From: Treponema sp. UBA4377
Lineage (GTDB): Bacteria; Spirochaetota; Spirochaetia; Treponematales; Treponemataceae
Length of the DNA stretch: 64,000 nucleotides
NCBI GenBank assembly: GCA_002391235.1
Contig: DGRX01000018.1
Location: 62,001-126,000 of the forward strand
Direction: 5' to 3'
Shown: positions 24,702-32,014 of the stretch, piece by piece
Layout of the letters: every line of letters starts with the position of its first letter
Numbering within the stretch: position 1 is the stretch's first letter
Translations under genes and position numbers: made by a program
Notes under the pieces: model-generated
What the model was told of the DNA's origin: nothing
Databases searched by the model: none
What the model saw: only the letters and a program-made list of their open reading frames with translations

Positions 24702-27038
24702 TTACATCGAAGCATGGCAGGTGCGGGCGATAACGTCGTCCTGCTGTTCCTTTGTAAGGTTGATGAAGCGAACCGCGTAGCCAGAAACGCGAACCGTGAA
24801 GTTGGCGTACTCGGGCTTTTCGGGGTGAGCCTGGCAGTCCTTAAGCTTTTCAACACCAAAGACGTTGACGTTAAGGTGGTGGGCTCCCTTGTCAAAGTAG
24901 CCGTCCATAACGTTGACCAAGTTGTCTACGCGCTCTTCCTCGCTGTGTCCAAGGGCGTCGGGGTTGATTGTCTGCGTGTTGGAGATTCCGTCGAGAGAGT
25001 ACTCGTAGGGAACCTTGGCTACAGAGTTCAAGCTCTTGACCAAGCCCTTTGTCTCCGCGCCGTAAGAGGGGTTGGCTCCAGGGCTGAACGGAGCGTGGGC
25101 GGGGCGGCCGTTGGGCAAGGCGCCTGTGGCCTTTCCGTAAACCACGTTTGAAGTGATTGTAAGGATGGAAGTTGTCGGCTCGGCGTTGCGGTATGTGTGG
25201 TGCTTCTTGATCTTTCCGATGAAAGTCTTAAGGAGCCACTTGGCGATTTCGTCGGCGCGATCGTCGTCCTGGCCGTAGCGGGGGAAGTCGCCCTCCACCT
25301 TAAAGTCGTAGGCCATGTTGGGCGCGAAGATTCTCTTGCCCTTCTTGTCGGTAACGTCGATGTCGCGGCGCAAAACCTTGACTTTGGCGTACTTGATGGC
25401 GCTGAGCGAGTCGACTACATGGCTGAAGCCCGCGATTCCCGTGGCGAACGTGCGGCGGACGTTGGTGTCGATAAGGGCCAACTCGGCGGCCTCGTAGTAG
25501 TATTTGTCGTGCATGTAGTGGATCGCGTTGAGCGTGTTGACGTACAAGCCGGCGAGCCATTCAAGCATCTGGTCGTACTTCTTCATAACTTCGTCGTAAT
25601 CCAAGTACTCGCTTGTGATCGGGGCCAATTCCGGTCCAACCTGAACGCCGGGCGTCAAGCCGGCTTCTTCGTCCTTTCCGCCGTTGATGGCGTAGAGCAA
25701 GGCCTTGGCCAAGTTGGCGCGGGCTCCGAAGAACTGCATTTCCTTTCCTGTCTGAGTGGCTGAAACGCAGCAGCAGATTGAGTAGTCGTCTCCCCAAATC
25801 GGGCGCATGATGTCGTCGTTCTCGTACTGGATTGAAGAAGTGTCGATTGAAATCTTGGCCGCGTACTTACGGAAGTTTTCCGGCAAGCGCTTTGAGTAAA
25901 GAACCGTGATGTTAGGCTCGGGCGACGGTCCCATGTTCTCCAATGTGTGGAGGAAGCGGTAGTCGTTCTTTGTTACCATTGAGCGGCCGTCCTGTCCAAG
26001 GCCGGCGACTTCCAATGTGGCCCAAATCGGGTCGCCAGAGAAAAGCTGGTTGTAAGACTCAATGCGGGCAAAGCGAACCATGCGGAACTTCATTACGATG
26101 TGGTCGACAAGCTCCTGGGCCTGCTCTTCCGTGATGACTCCGTTCTTAAGGTCGCGCTCGATGTAGATGTCAAGGAAGGTGGCGATGCGGCCTACTGACA
26201 TGGCGGCGCCGTTCTGCGTCTTGATGGCGGCAAGGTAGCCGAAGTAGAGCCACTGGAAGGCTTCCTTGGCTGTCTTGGCCGGCTTTGAAATGTCAAAGCC
26301 GTAAGAGGCGGCCATTTCCTTCATCTGGCCCAAGCACTTGATCTGCTCGGCGACTTCTTCGCGAAGGCGGATTACGTCGTCGGTCATTGTTCCGTCGCCG
26401 ATGTTGGCGAAGTCCTTTTGCTTCTCTTTAATAAGGAAGTCAATTCCGTAAAGCGCGATGCGGCGGTAGTCGCCTACGATGCGTCCGCGTCCGTATGTGT
26501 CCGGCAAACCGGTAAGGATGTGGGCTGAGCGGGCCTTGCGGATTTCGGGGCTGTATACCTGGAAGACCGCGTCAGAGTGGGTCTTGTGGTATTCTGTGAA
26601 AATCTTGTGCAACTCGGCGTTGGGCTTGTAGCCGTACATTTCGCAAGACTGCTCGGCCATGCGGATTCCGCCAAAAGGCATGAAAGCGCGCTTGAGCGGC
26701 TTGTCTGTCTGAAGTCCTACAACCTGCTCCAAGTCTTTCTTTGAGCCGTCGGCGAAAATGTAGCCGGGCTTGTGGCTTGTGATGCCAGTAACGATGTCAG
26801 TGTCAAGGTCAAGAACGCCAGAGCGCTCTTTTCCGTCAAGGCCTGTTGACTTTTTGTTGTGCTCGGCCTTTTGCAAGCGCTGAAGCTCGTCAAAAAGTTC
26901 CTTAGTGGCCTTTGTAGGACCAGCAAGGAACTTGCTGTCTCCGTCGTACGGAGTGTAGTTAAGCTGAATGAACTCGCGGACGTTTACTTCGTCCTGCCAA
27001 AGACGGCCGGCTTTAAAACCGTTCCACTCTTCTCTCAT
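24702..27038 (-). CDS. pflB: Pyruvate formate-lyase (formate C-acetyltransferase)
   Basis: This 778-residue glycyl radical enzyme splits pyruvate into acetyl-CoA and formate. The glycyl radical loop RVSGYAVRF is present near the C terminus (Gly753), and the active-site cysteine pair sits in SICCCVSATQTGKEM near residue 430, followed by FFGARANLAK. I start it at 27038, where GGAGG lies 9 nt before MREEWNGF; an upstream 40-residue extension is not supported. A promoter with TTGCTT and TATACT lies about 90 nt upstream. The activase gene pflA is in the same direction 870 nt downstream, beyond a terminator. The organism therefore ferments anaerobically. Confidence 0.97.
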   Translation of the reverse strand: MREEWNGFKAGRLWQDEVNVREFIQLNYTPYDGDSKFLAGPTKATKELFDELQRLQKAEHNKKSTGLDGKERSGVLDLDTDIVTGITSHKPGYIFADGSKKDLEQVVGLQTDKPLKRAFMPFGGIRMAEQSCEMYGYKPNAELHKIFTEYHKTHSDAVFQVYSPEIRKARSAHILTGLPDTYGRGRIVGDYRRIALYGIDFLIKEKQKDFANIGDGTMTDDVIRLREEVAEQIKCLGQMKEMAASYGFDISKPAKTAKEAFQWLYFGYLAAIKTQNGAAMSVGRIATFLDIYIERDLKNGVITEEQAQELVDHIVMKFRMVRFARIESYNQLFSGDPIWATLEVAGLGQDGRSMVTKNDYRFLHTLENMGPSPEPNITVLYSKRLPENFRKYAAKISIDTSSIQYENDDIMRPIWGDDYSICCCVSATQTGKEMQFFGARANLAKALLYAINGGKDEEAGLTPGVQVGPELAPITSEYLDYDEVMKKYDQMLEWLAGLYVNTLNAIHYMHDKYYYEAAELALIDTNVRRTFATGIAGFSHVVDSLSAIKYAKVKVLRRDIDVTDKKGKRIFAPNMAYDFKVEGDFPRYGQDDDRADEIAKWLLKTFIGKIKKHHTYRNAEPTTSILTITSNVVYGKATGALPNGRPAHAPFSPGANPSYGAETKGLVKSLNSVAKVPYEYSLDGISNTQTINPDALGHSEEERVDNLVNVMDGYFDKGAHHLNVNVFGVEKLKDCQAHPEKPEYANFTVRVSGYAVRFINLTKEQQDDVIARTCHASM

Positions 27039-27129
27039 AGAAATGCCTCCATAAAATATTTGAAAGAAACGCCTTGCAAGGTTTGCCTTGAACTCGCCAT
27101 GCAGTCCTTCTTCAATTCTCTTGATTTTA

Positions 27130-27158
27130 AGTATAAAGCGCATTGTGAAAAAAAGCAA
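27130..27158 (-). promoter_or_regulatory. Promoter of pflB
   Basis: Reading on the minus strand: TTGCTT (27158-27153), a 17-nt spacer, then TATACT (27135-27130). The predicted transcript has a leader of about 85 nt before the Shine-Dalgarno sequence. The remaining part of the 285-bp pflB-lysA gap holds the lysA terminator hairpin and no gene that I can see. Confidence 0.65.
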
Positions 27159-27240
27159 TAGCGTTTTGATAAAAATTGAATAAAATTAAATTGAATTCAA
27201 TCTATTTTGCTATACAAACGCGCGGAATTTTGCCGAAAAG

Positions 27241-27265
27241 CGGCCTCCCCGCGATGGGGAAGCCG
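27241..27265 (-). terminator. Putative terminator after lysA
   Basis: A GC-rich hairpin, minus strand CGGCTTCCCC, loop ATCGC, GGGGAGGCCG, lies about 60 nt past the lysA stop and is followed by CTTTTC. The T-run is short, hence moderate confidence. Confidence 0.5.
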
Positions 27266-27323
27266 TCGGCTCGTGTTTGTGAACGCAAGGCCTTAACTGC
27301 GGCGCGCAGCCGATGGCTCCACC

Positions 27324-28565
27324 TTAAAAGAACCGCATCAAATCTTCTATTGTCTCGCGACGGCGGATAAGCTTTACGCTGCCGTCCTTGCAGATTAGAA
27401 CTTCCGCGGGGCGGGGGCGGCTGTTGTAGGTTGAGCACATGCTCCAGCCGTAAGCGCCGGCGTCAAGAACACAGGCAAGGTCGCCGCGCTTCATCTCTGG
27501 AAGCGGGCGGTCCTTGGCAAGAAGGTCGCCGCTTTCGCAGATGTTTCCGGTCACGGTTTGTTCCATTAAACTGTCGCGGGAAAGAACTTTTCCGTCGCGG
27601 ATAACTTCGATGTCGTGCCAGCTGTCGTACATGGACGGGCGGACAAGAACGTTCATGCCGATGTCAGTTCCGGCAAAAGTCTTTCCGTTGTTATGCTTTA
27701 CTGCGTGAACGCGGCCAAGAATCACGCTTCCTTCCGCGACGCAAAAACGGCCAGGCTCGCTTTTAAAAAGCGGCGCTCTTCCGTACTTTTCGACAAAGCC
27801 GTCCAGAATCGGCTCAAGGCGCTTTTTAAAATCTTCCATCGGAAAATCTTTTTCGTCGTCCAGCTTGTGGTAGGGAATGCCGTAGCCGCCGCCAAAGTCA
27901 ACAAATTCCAAATCCTTAAACTGAAGGGCAATTCGCAAGAGGTTTGAAACTGCGTCAAGATAAGGCTGCGGATCCATAAAAAGCGAGCCGATGTGCTGGT
28001 TGATTCCTGCGATTGTAAGATTATATTTTGAAGCGGTTTCAAAAATCTGCGGAATGAACTCCTCTGAAATTCCAAACTTGGTTTTCTTTCCGCCTGTGAC
28101 AACCTTTTCGTGGTGGCCGGCTCCGACTCCAGGATTTATGCGGACAGCGACCTTTCCGCCCTTGTTGAGGCTTCCGTAAAGCTCCAGCTGGGCAAGGGAG
28201 TCGCAGCTTGTCATGATTTTGTTGTCAATCGCAAACTGCATTTCTTCTTCGCTCACGTTGTTCGGCACAAAGAAAATGCGCTCCTTTGGAAAGCCTGCCT
28301 TTAAAAGCATTTGGATTTCGCCAACGCTCATCGCGTCGCAGTTGTTTCCTTCTTCCAAGGCAAGCTTAAGAATGTGAATGTTTGTATTGGCCTTTACCGA
28401 ATAGTTTGCGGTGTAAGGATATTTTGTGATAACCTTAGCGACGGCGTCCATTCGCGAGCGCAAAATCTTTTCGTTGTAAACGTAGAGCGGCGTGCCGTAT
28501 TCCTTGGCAAGTTTTTCCGGGTCGTTGCCTTCAAAAAAATTTGATTGTTCGATGAATGAGTTCAT
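27324..28565 (-). CDS. lysA: Diaminopimelate decarboxylase
   Basis: This 413-residue PLP enzyme of the alanine racemase-like fold III decarboxylates meso-diaminopimelate to lysine, the last biosynthetic step. Visible signatures are the PLP lysine in YSVKANTN (Lys58), RINPGVGAGHH, the GGGYGIP glycine loop, and the C-terminal CESGDLLAKDR motif containing the catalytic Cys. It follows ddh by 8 nt in an apparent operon trmB-like regulator-ddh-lysA. Together with Ddh it indicates lysine synthesis by the short dehydrogenase branch. Length is normal for the family. Confidence 0.95.
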   Translation of the reverse strand: MNSFIEQSNFFEGNDPEKLAKEYGTPLYVYNEKILRSRMDAVAKVITKYPYTANYSVKANTNIHILKLALEEGNNCDAMSVGEIQMLLKAGFPKERIFFVPNNVSEEEMQFAIDNKIMTSCDSLAQLELYGSLNKGGKVAVRINPGVGAGHHEKVVTGGKKTKFGISEEFIPQIFETASKYNLTIAGINQHIGSLFMDPQPYLDAVSNLLRIALQFKDLEFVDFGGGYGIPYHKLDDEKDFPMEDFKKRLEPILDGFVEKYGRAPLFKSEPGRFCVAEGSVILGRVHAVKHNNGKTFAGTDIGMNVLVRPSMYDSWHDIEVIRDGKVLSRDSLMEQTVTGNICESGDLLAKDRPLPEMKRGDLACVLDAGAYGWSMCSTYNSRPRPAEVLICKDGSVKLIRRRETIEDLMRFF

Positions 28566-28573
28566 TGTTTCTC

Positions 28574-29554
28574 CTACAGCAAATGCGCGCGGATTTCTTC
28601 TCCGCTCAGCGGGCTAAGGTAGGCCGGCGCGACGTCGAAGACTGTCTTGCAGCCAAGGCTTCCTTCCTTGTTCATGCGGTAAACCGCGCGGGCGTAAGCT
28701 ATGAGAACGCTTGAGGTGAACGCGGGGTTTGAATCCAATTTTAGGCTGTACTCAATCACGTTGTTGAACTCATTGTCCCAGCCGGTTTTTCCGGATCGGA
28801 TTACAAAGCCGCCGTGAGGAATTCCTGAATGGTCGCGCTTCAATTCCTCCTCGCTGATAAAGTGAACTGTCGTGTCATAATCAGCGAAGTAGTTTGGCAT
28901 CTCTTTTATTTCTTTTTCGATGCGGGCCTTGTCAGCGCCTTCTTCGGCCACAACAAAACATTCGCGCGTGTGCTTTTGGCGCGTTGTCAAGTCAGGATTG
29001 CTTCCAGAGCGAACGGCATCCAAAGCTGCCTGCACCGGAATCGTGTACTGCTTTCCGTCCTTAACGCCTTCTATGCGGCGGATTGCGTCCGAGTGTCCCT
29101 GGCTGACTCCCTTTCCCCAGAAAGTGTAGTCCTTTCCGTTTGGAAGAATGCAGTTGGCGTAAAGGCGGTTAAGGCTAAAGAGGCCCGGATCCCAGCCGCA
29201 GCTGATGAGAGCGGTATGCTTAAAGTCCTTTGCAACCTTGTCCACGTTTGCAAAGTGCTCAGGGATTTTTGCGTGCGTGTCAAAGCTGTCGATTACGTTG
29301 AAATATTTTGCGTATTCAGGAGTCTGCTTTGGAAGGTCGGTCGCCGAGCCGCCGCAGATGATAAGAACGTCAACTTCGTCCTTGTGTTTTTCAACGTCCG
29401 CCACATTGTAAACAGGAACGCCCGCCGTCAAAATTTTTACGGTTGAAGGGTCGCGGCGCGTGAAGACAGCCGTAAGCTCGCAGTCAGAGTTCTGCTTGAT
29501 CGCGCCCTCGACGCCCTTTCCAAGATTGCCATAACCTAAAATACCGATTTTCAT
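28574..29554 (-). CDS. ddh: meso-Diaminopimelate dehydrogenase
   Basis: This 326-residue NADPH-dependent enzyme reductively aminates tetrahydrodipicolinate to meso-DAP in one step, bypassing the succinylase or acetylase branch. It has the N-terminal Rossmann motif GYGNLGKGVE (7-16), and family signatures SFDTHAKIPEHF, SCGWDPGLFSLNR and GKGVSQGHSDAIRR. The gene overlaps the upstream TrmB-like regulator by 4 nt (ATGA) and precedes lysA, so the three are probably one transcript. Treponeme peptidoglycan usually carries ornithine, so here DAP is more likely a lysine precursor than a wall component, which is inference. Confidence 0.95.
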   Translation of the reverse strand: MKIGILGYGNLGKGVEGAIKQNSDCELTAVFTRRDPSTVKILTAGVPVYNVADVEKHKDEVDVLIICGGSATDLPKQTPEYAKYFNVIDSFDTHAKIPEHFANVDKVAKDFKHTALISCGWDPGLFSLNRLYANCILPNGKDYTFWGKGVSQGHSDAIRRIEGVKDGKQYTIPVQAALDAVRSGSNPDLTTRQKHTRECFVVAEEGADKARIEKEIKEMPNYFADYDTTVHFISEEELKRDHSGIPHGGFVIRSGKTGWDNEFNNVIEYSLKLDSNPAFTSSVLIAYARAVYRMNKEGSLGCKTVFDVAPAYLSPLSGEEIRAHLL

Positions 29555-30252
29555 CTTTTTTCTCCTTCGCTTAAAAGCGTGATTTTATCCTTTAATGCTT
29601 CCTTCATAACCTCAACGAGGTTTTTTTGTCCGGAATACAAACAGGTGTCATGTTCGTCGCCAGTCAGCTCTCCCGTAAGAACGTAAGACGAATCCGCAAT
29701 AAAGCGAATCCGGCCCGGCTCTGGCTTTGTCTCGTAGATTTTCGCGCCGCTAAGCTTGAAGCCCTTTGTAAGAAGGACGACTTTTTTTCCAGCCTTCACA
29801 AGGCCGCCAAGCTCGGCCTCATAGTCTAAAAGAAGGTCAGACGGAGCCATCATATAAACGCGCAGCTCGGTTTTTTTAAGCATTTGGCGGATTTTGTTCT
29901 TGATGTTTTTCGCGCCAATGATTGTAATGTAGCCGTCGCAGGAAACAACCTTTCGCGGCGAATGCTTTTCCAGCCAGGCCGCGCTTTTTTGCAATTCCAA
30001 GATTCTGTTTTCCGTAAATGTTTTTATTTCAACCGGGCGGTATTTTGTGGCTTCGCCCTGAACAAGATATGCGGCGCCCTTTTCCACAAGAGCGGCAAGG
30101 CCTGCGTAAGCGTTTGAGCGCGAAATGCCCGTGTCCTTCGCCACTTCATAGCCGGTCATGTCGCCGTGATTCAGGAGGGCTGAATAAATCGCCCCCTCCT
30201 GGCGGGTGAGTCCAAAATCATTCAAACTGTCTATAAAACTCATGTTTGGCAT
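29551..30252 (-). CDS. TrmB-family transcriptional regulator
   Basis: About 233 residues from the chosen start (MPNMSFIDSLNDFGL). The N terminus is a TrmB-type winged helix: LTRQEGAIYSALLNHG, TGYEVAKDTGISRSNAYAGLAALVEKG and a wing with KYRPVE. The C-terminal part, which starts near LEKHSPRKV, resembles the phospholipase-D-like domain found in many TrmB-like proteins. A strong promoter (30275-30303) fixes the start near 30252; a longer in-frame version to 30357 would lie upstream of the promoter and is rejected. It leads the operon with ddh and lysA through a 4-nt overlap, so it probably regulates lysine synthesis. TrmB regulators are best known from archaea; the effector here is unknown. Confidence 0.8.
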   Translation of the reverse strand: MPNMSFIDSLNDFGLTRQEGAIYSALLNHGDMTGYEVAKDTGISRSNAYAGLAALVEKGAAYLVQGEATKYRPVEIKTFTENRILELQKSAAWLEKHSPRKVVSCDGYITIIGAKNIKNKIRQMLKKTELRVYMMAPSDLLLDYEAELGGLVKAGKKVVLLTKGFKLSGAKIYETKPEPGRIRFIADSSYVLTGELTGDEHDTCLYSGQKNLVEVMKEALKDKITLLSEGEKR

Positions 30253-30274
30253 ACTAGTAGTTCTATTTAATACC

Positions 30275-30303
30275 ACTATAACCGTCTTTTTAATTTGTGT
30301 CAA
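30275..30303 (-). promoter_or_regulatory. Promoter of the trmB-like-ddh-lysA operon
   Basis: Minus-strand TTGACA (30303-30298), a 17-nt spacer and TATAGT (30280-30275) form a near-perfect sigma-70 promoter. It faces away from the ilvC promoter in the shared intergenic region. Confidence 0.8.
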
Positions 30304-30376
30304 TCGCTTTCCTTGCGGAAAACAGCCGCTTCCATTACTTTGCGCAAAACGCAACAATAACTTGAAATTATTTCAC

Positions 30377-30405
30377 TAGACGCAACATTGGCCGCGCGCT
30401 ATAAT
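30377..30405 (+). promoter_or_regulatory. Promoter of ilvC
   Basis: TAGACG (30377-30382), a 17-nt spacer and a perfect TATAAT (30400-30405). An ACAGGAG Shine-Dalgarno sequence precedes the ATG at 30444. Confidence 0.65.
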
Positions 30406-30443
30406 TCCACCGAAAACACAAATAAATCACACAGGAGACAAAA

Positions 30444-31922
30444 ATGGGTGAAAATTATTTTAACAAAATTCCGTGGCGCGAGGCGCGCTTGCAGTTGGGG
30501 CATTGCCGCTCTATGGCCAAGGAAGAATTCGCCGACGGAGTGAACGCTCTTAAAGGAAAGAAAATCGTAATCGTCGGCTGCGGCGCCCAGGGCTTGAACC
30601 AGGGACTTTGCTTGCGCGACTCAGGCTTGGACGTTTCTTACGCCTTGCGCGAGTCGGCCATCACGGAAAAGCGCCAGTCTTGGAAGAACGCGACTGAGAA
30701 CGGATTTAAAGTCGGAACTTACGACGAGATGATTCCGACAGCCGACTTGGTCGGAAACTTGACTCCCGACAAGCAGCACACTCCCGTTATCACTGAAGTG
30801 ATGCAAAAGATGAAGAAGGGCTCGGCTCTTTGGTACAGCCACGGATTCAACATGATTGAGGAAGGAATGATCATTCGCCCCGACATCACAGTTGTTATGT
30901 GCGCGCCCAAGGGACCGGGAACGGAAGTTTGGCACGAGTTCCAGCGCGGCTTTGGCGTTCCGGACTTGATCGCCGTTCACCCGGCCAACGACCCCGAAGG
31001 AAAGGGCTGGGCCTACGCCAAGGCTTTGGCCGTCGGAATGGGCGGAAGCAAGGCCGGCGTTTTGGAAAGCTCATTCATCGCCGAGGTTAAGTCTGACCTT
31101 ATGGGCGAGCAGACTATTTTGTGCGGAATGTTGCAGGCCGGAACAATCGTTTGCTACGACAAGATGGTGTCGGAAGGAATCGCTCCTGAGTACGCGACAA
31201 AGCTTTTGATGCACGGCTGGAACGTTGTAAGCGAAGCCCTCAAGTGGGGCGGAATCACGAACATGATGGACCGCCTTTCCAACCCCGCCAAGATCAAGGC
31301 CAACGCGCTTAGCAAGGAAATCAAAAAGCTTTTGGCTCCGCTTTACCAAAAGCACATGGACGACATCATCAGCGGAAAGTTCTCCAGCACAATGATGAAG
31401 GACTGGGCCAACAAAGACCACGACCTTTTGACTTGGCGCGAGGAGACTGGCGCCCTTCCGTTTGAAAAGAACGAGGAGTCAAAGGAAGAAATCACAGAGC
31501 AGGAATACTTTGACAAGGGAATCTTGCTTGTGGCCATGGTAAAGGCCGGCTGCGAATTGGCCTTTGAAACAATGGTTGACGCGGGAATCAAGGAAGAGTC
31601 GGCTTACTACGAGTCGCTCCACGAAGTTCCGCTTATCGCCAACCTCATCGACCGCAAGCGCTTGTATGAGATGAACCGCGTAATCAGCGACACCGCCGAA
31701 TACGGCTGCTACTTGTTCAGCCGCGTCGCCGCTCCGATGATGGCCAAGGACTTTATGCCCAACATCCACACGGACGTTATCGGAAAAGGCCTTGACGTAA
31801 AGGACAACAGCGTCAACAACACCGAGCTTGTCAACGTCAACGCCGAAATCCGCAACCACCCGATTGAGGTTGTCGGTAGAAGATTACGCGCATACATGAC
31901 GGCGATGAAACCTGTTATCTAA
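30444..31922 (+). CDS. ilvC: Ketol-acid reductoisomerase, class II (long form)
   Basis: This 492-residue enzyme performs the second step of valine and isoleucine synthesis, isomerising and reducing acetolactate with NADPH and Mg2+. It is the long class II form with two C-terminal knotted domains, as in E. coli IlvC (491 residues), not the short class I form. Motifs include the Rossmann loop GCGAQGLNQG near residue 47, the FNMIEEGMIIRPDI and MCAPKGPGTEVW stretches of the catalytic core, and DLMGEQTILCGML. It has its own promoter, a good Shine-Dalgarno sequence and a strong terminator, so it is monocistronic and separate from other ilv genes. Confidence 0.96.
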   Translation: MGENYFNKIPWREARLQLGHCRSMAKEEFADGVNALKGKKIVIVGCGAQGLNQGLCLRDSGLDVSYALRESAITEKRQSWKNATENGFKVGTYDEMIPTADLVGNLTPDKQHTPVITEVMQKMKKGSALWYSHGFNMIEEGMIIRPDITVVMCAPKGPGTEVWHEFQRGFGVPDLIAVHPANDPEGKGWAYAKALAVGMGGSKAGVLESSFIAEVKSDLMGEQTILCGMLQAGTIVCYDKMVSEGIAPEYATKLLMHGWNVVSEALKWGGITNMMDRLSNPAKIKANALSKEIKKLLAPLYQKHMDDIISGKFSSTMMKDWANKDHDLLTWREETGALPFEKNEESKEEITEQEYFDKGILLVAMVKAGCELAFETMVDAGIKEESAYYESLHEVPLIANLIDRKRLYEMNRVISDTAEYGCYLFSRVAAPMMAKDFMPNIHTDVIGKGLDVKDNSVNNTELVNVNAEIRNHPIEVVGRRLRAYMTAMKPVI

Positions 31923-31970
31923 TAAAGCCGGTATTGTAAGGCTAACGACAAGACTGGTTACTGACTAGGA

Positions 31971-31998
31971 AGGCCGCCCTGTTGGGCGGCCTTTTTTT
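31971..31998 (+). terminator. Intrinsic terminator after ilvC
   Basis: GGCCGCCC, TGTT loop, GGGCGGCC, then seven Ts: a perfect 8-bp GC stem. It separates ilvC from the convergent AAA+ gene that marks the end of the AT-rich island. Confidence 0.9.
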
Positions 31999-32014
31999 GT
32001 TGTTGCCGTACAAA

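Noticed and set aside
27039..27158. A 40-residue N-terminal extension of PflB
   Set aside because: It would cover the promoter at 27130-27158, while the internal ATG at 27038 has an ideal GGAGG site and gives the normal protein length.
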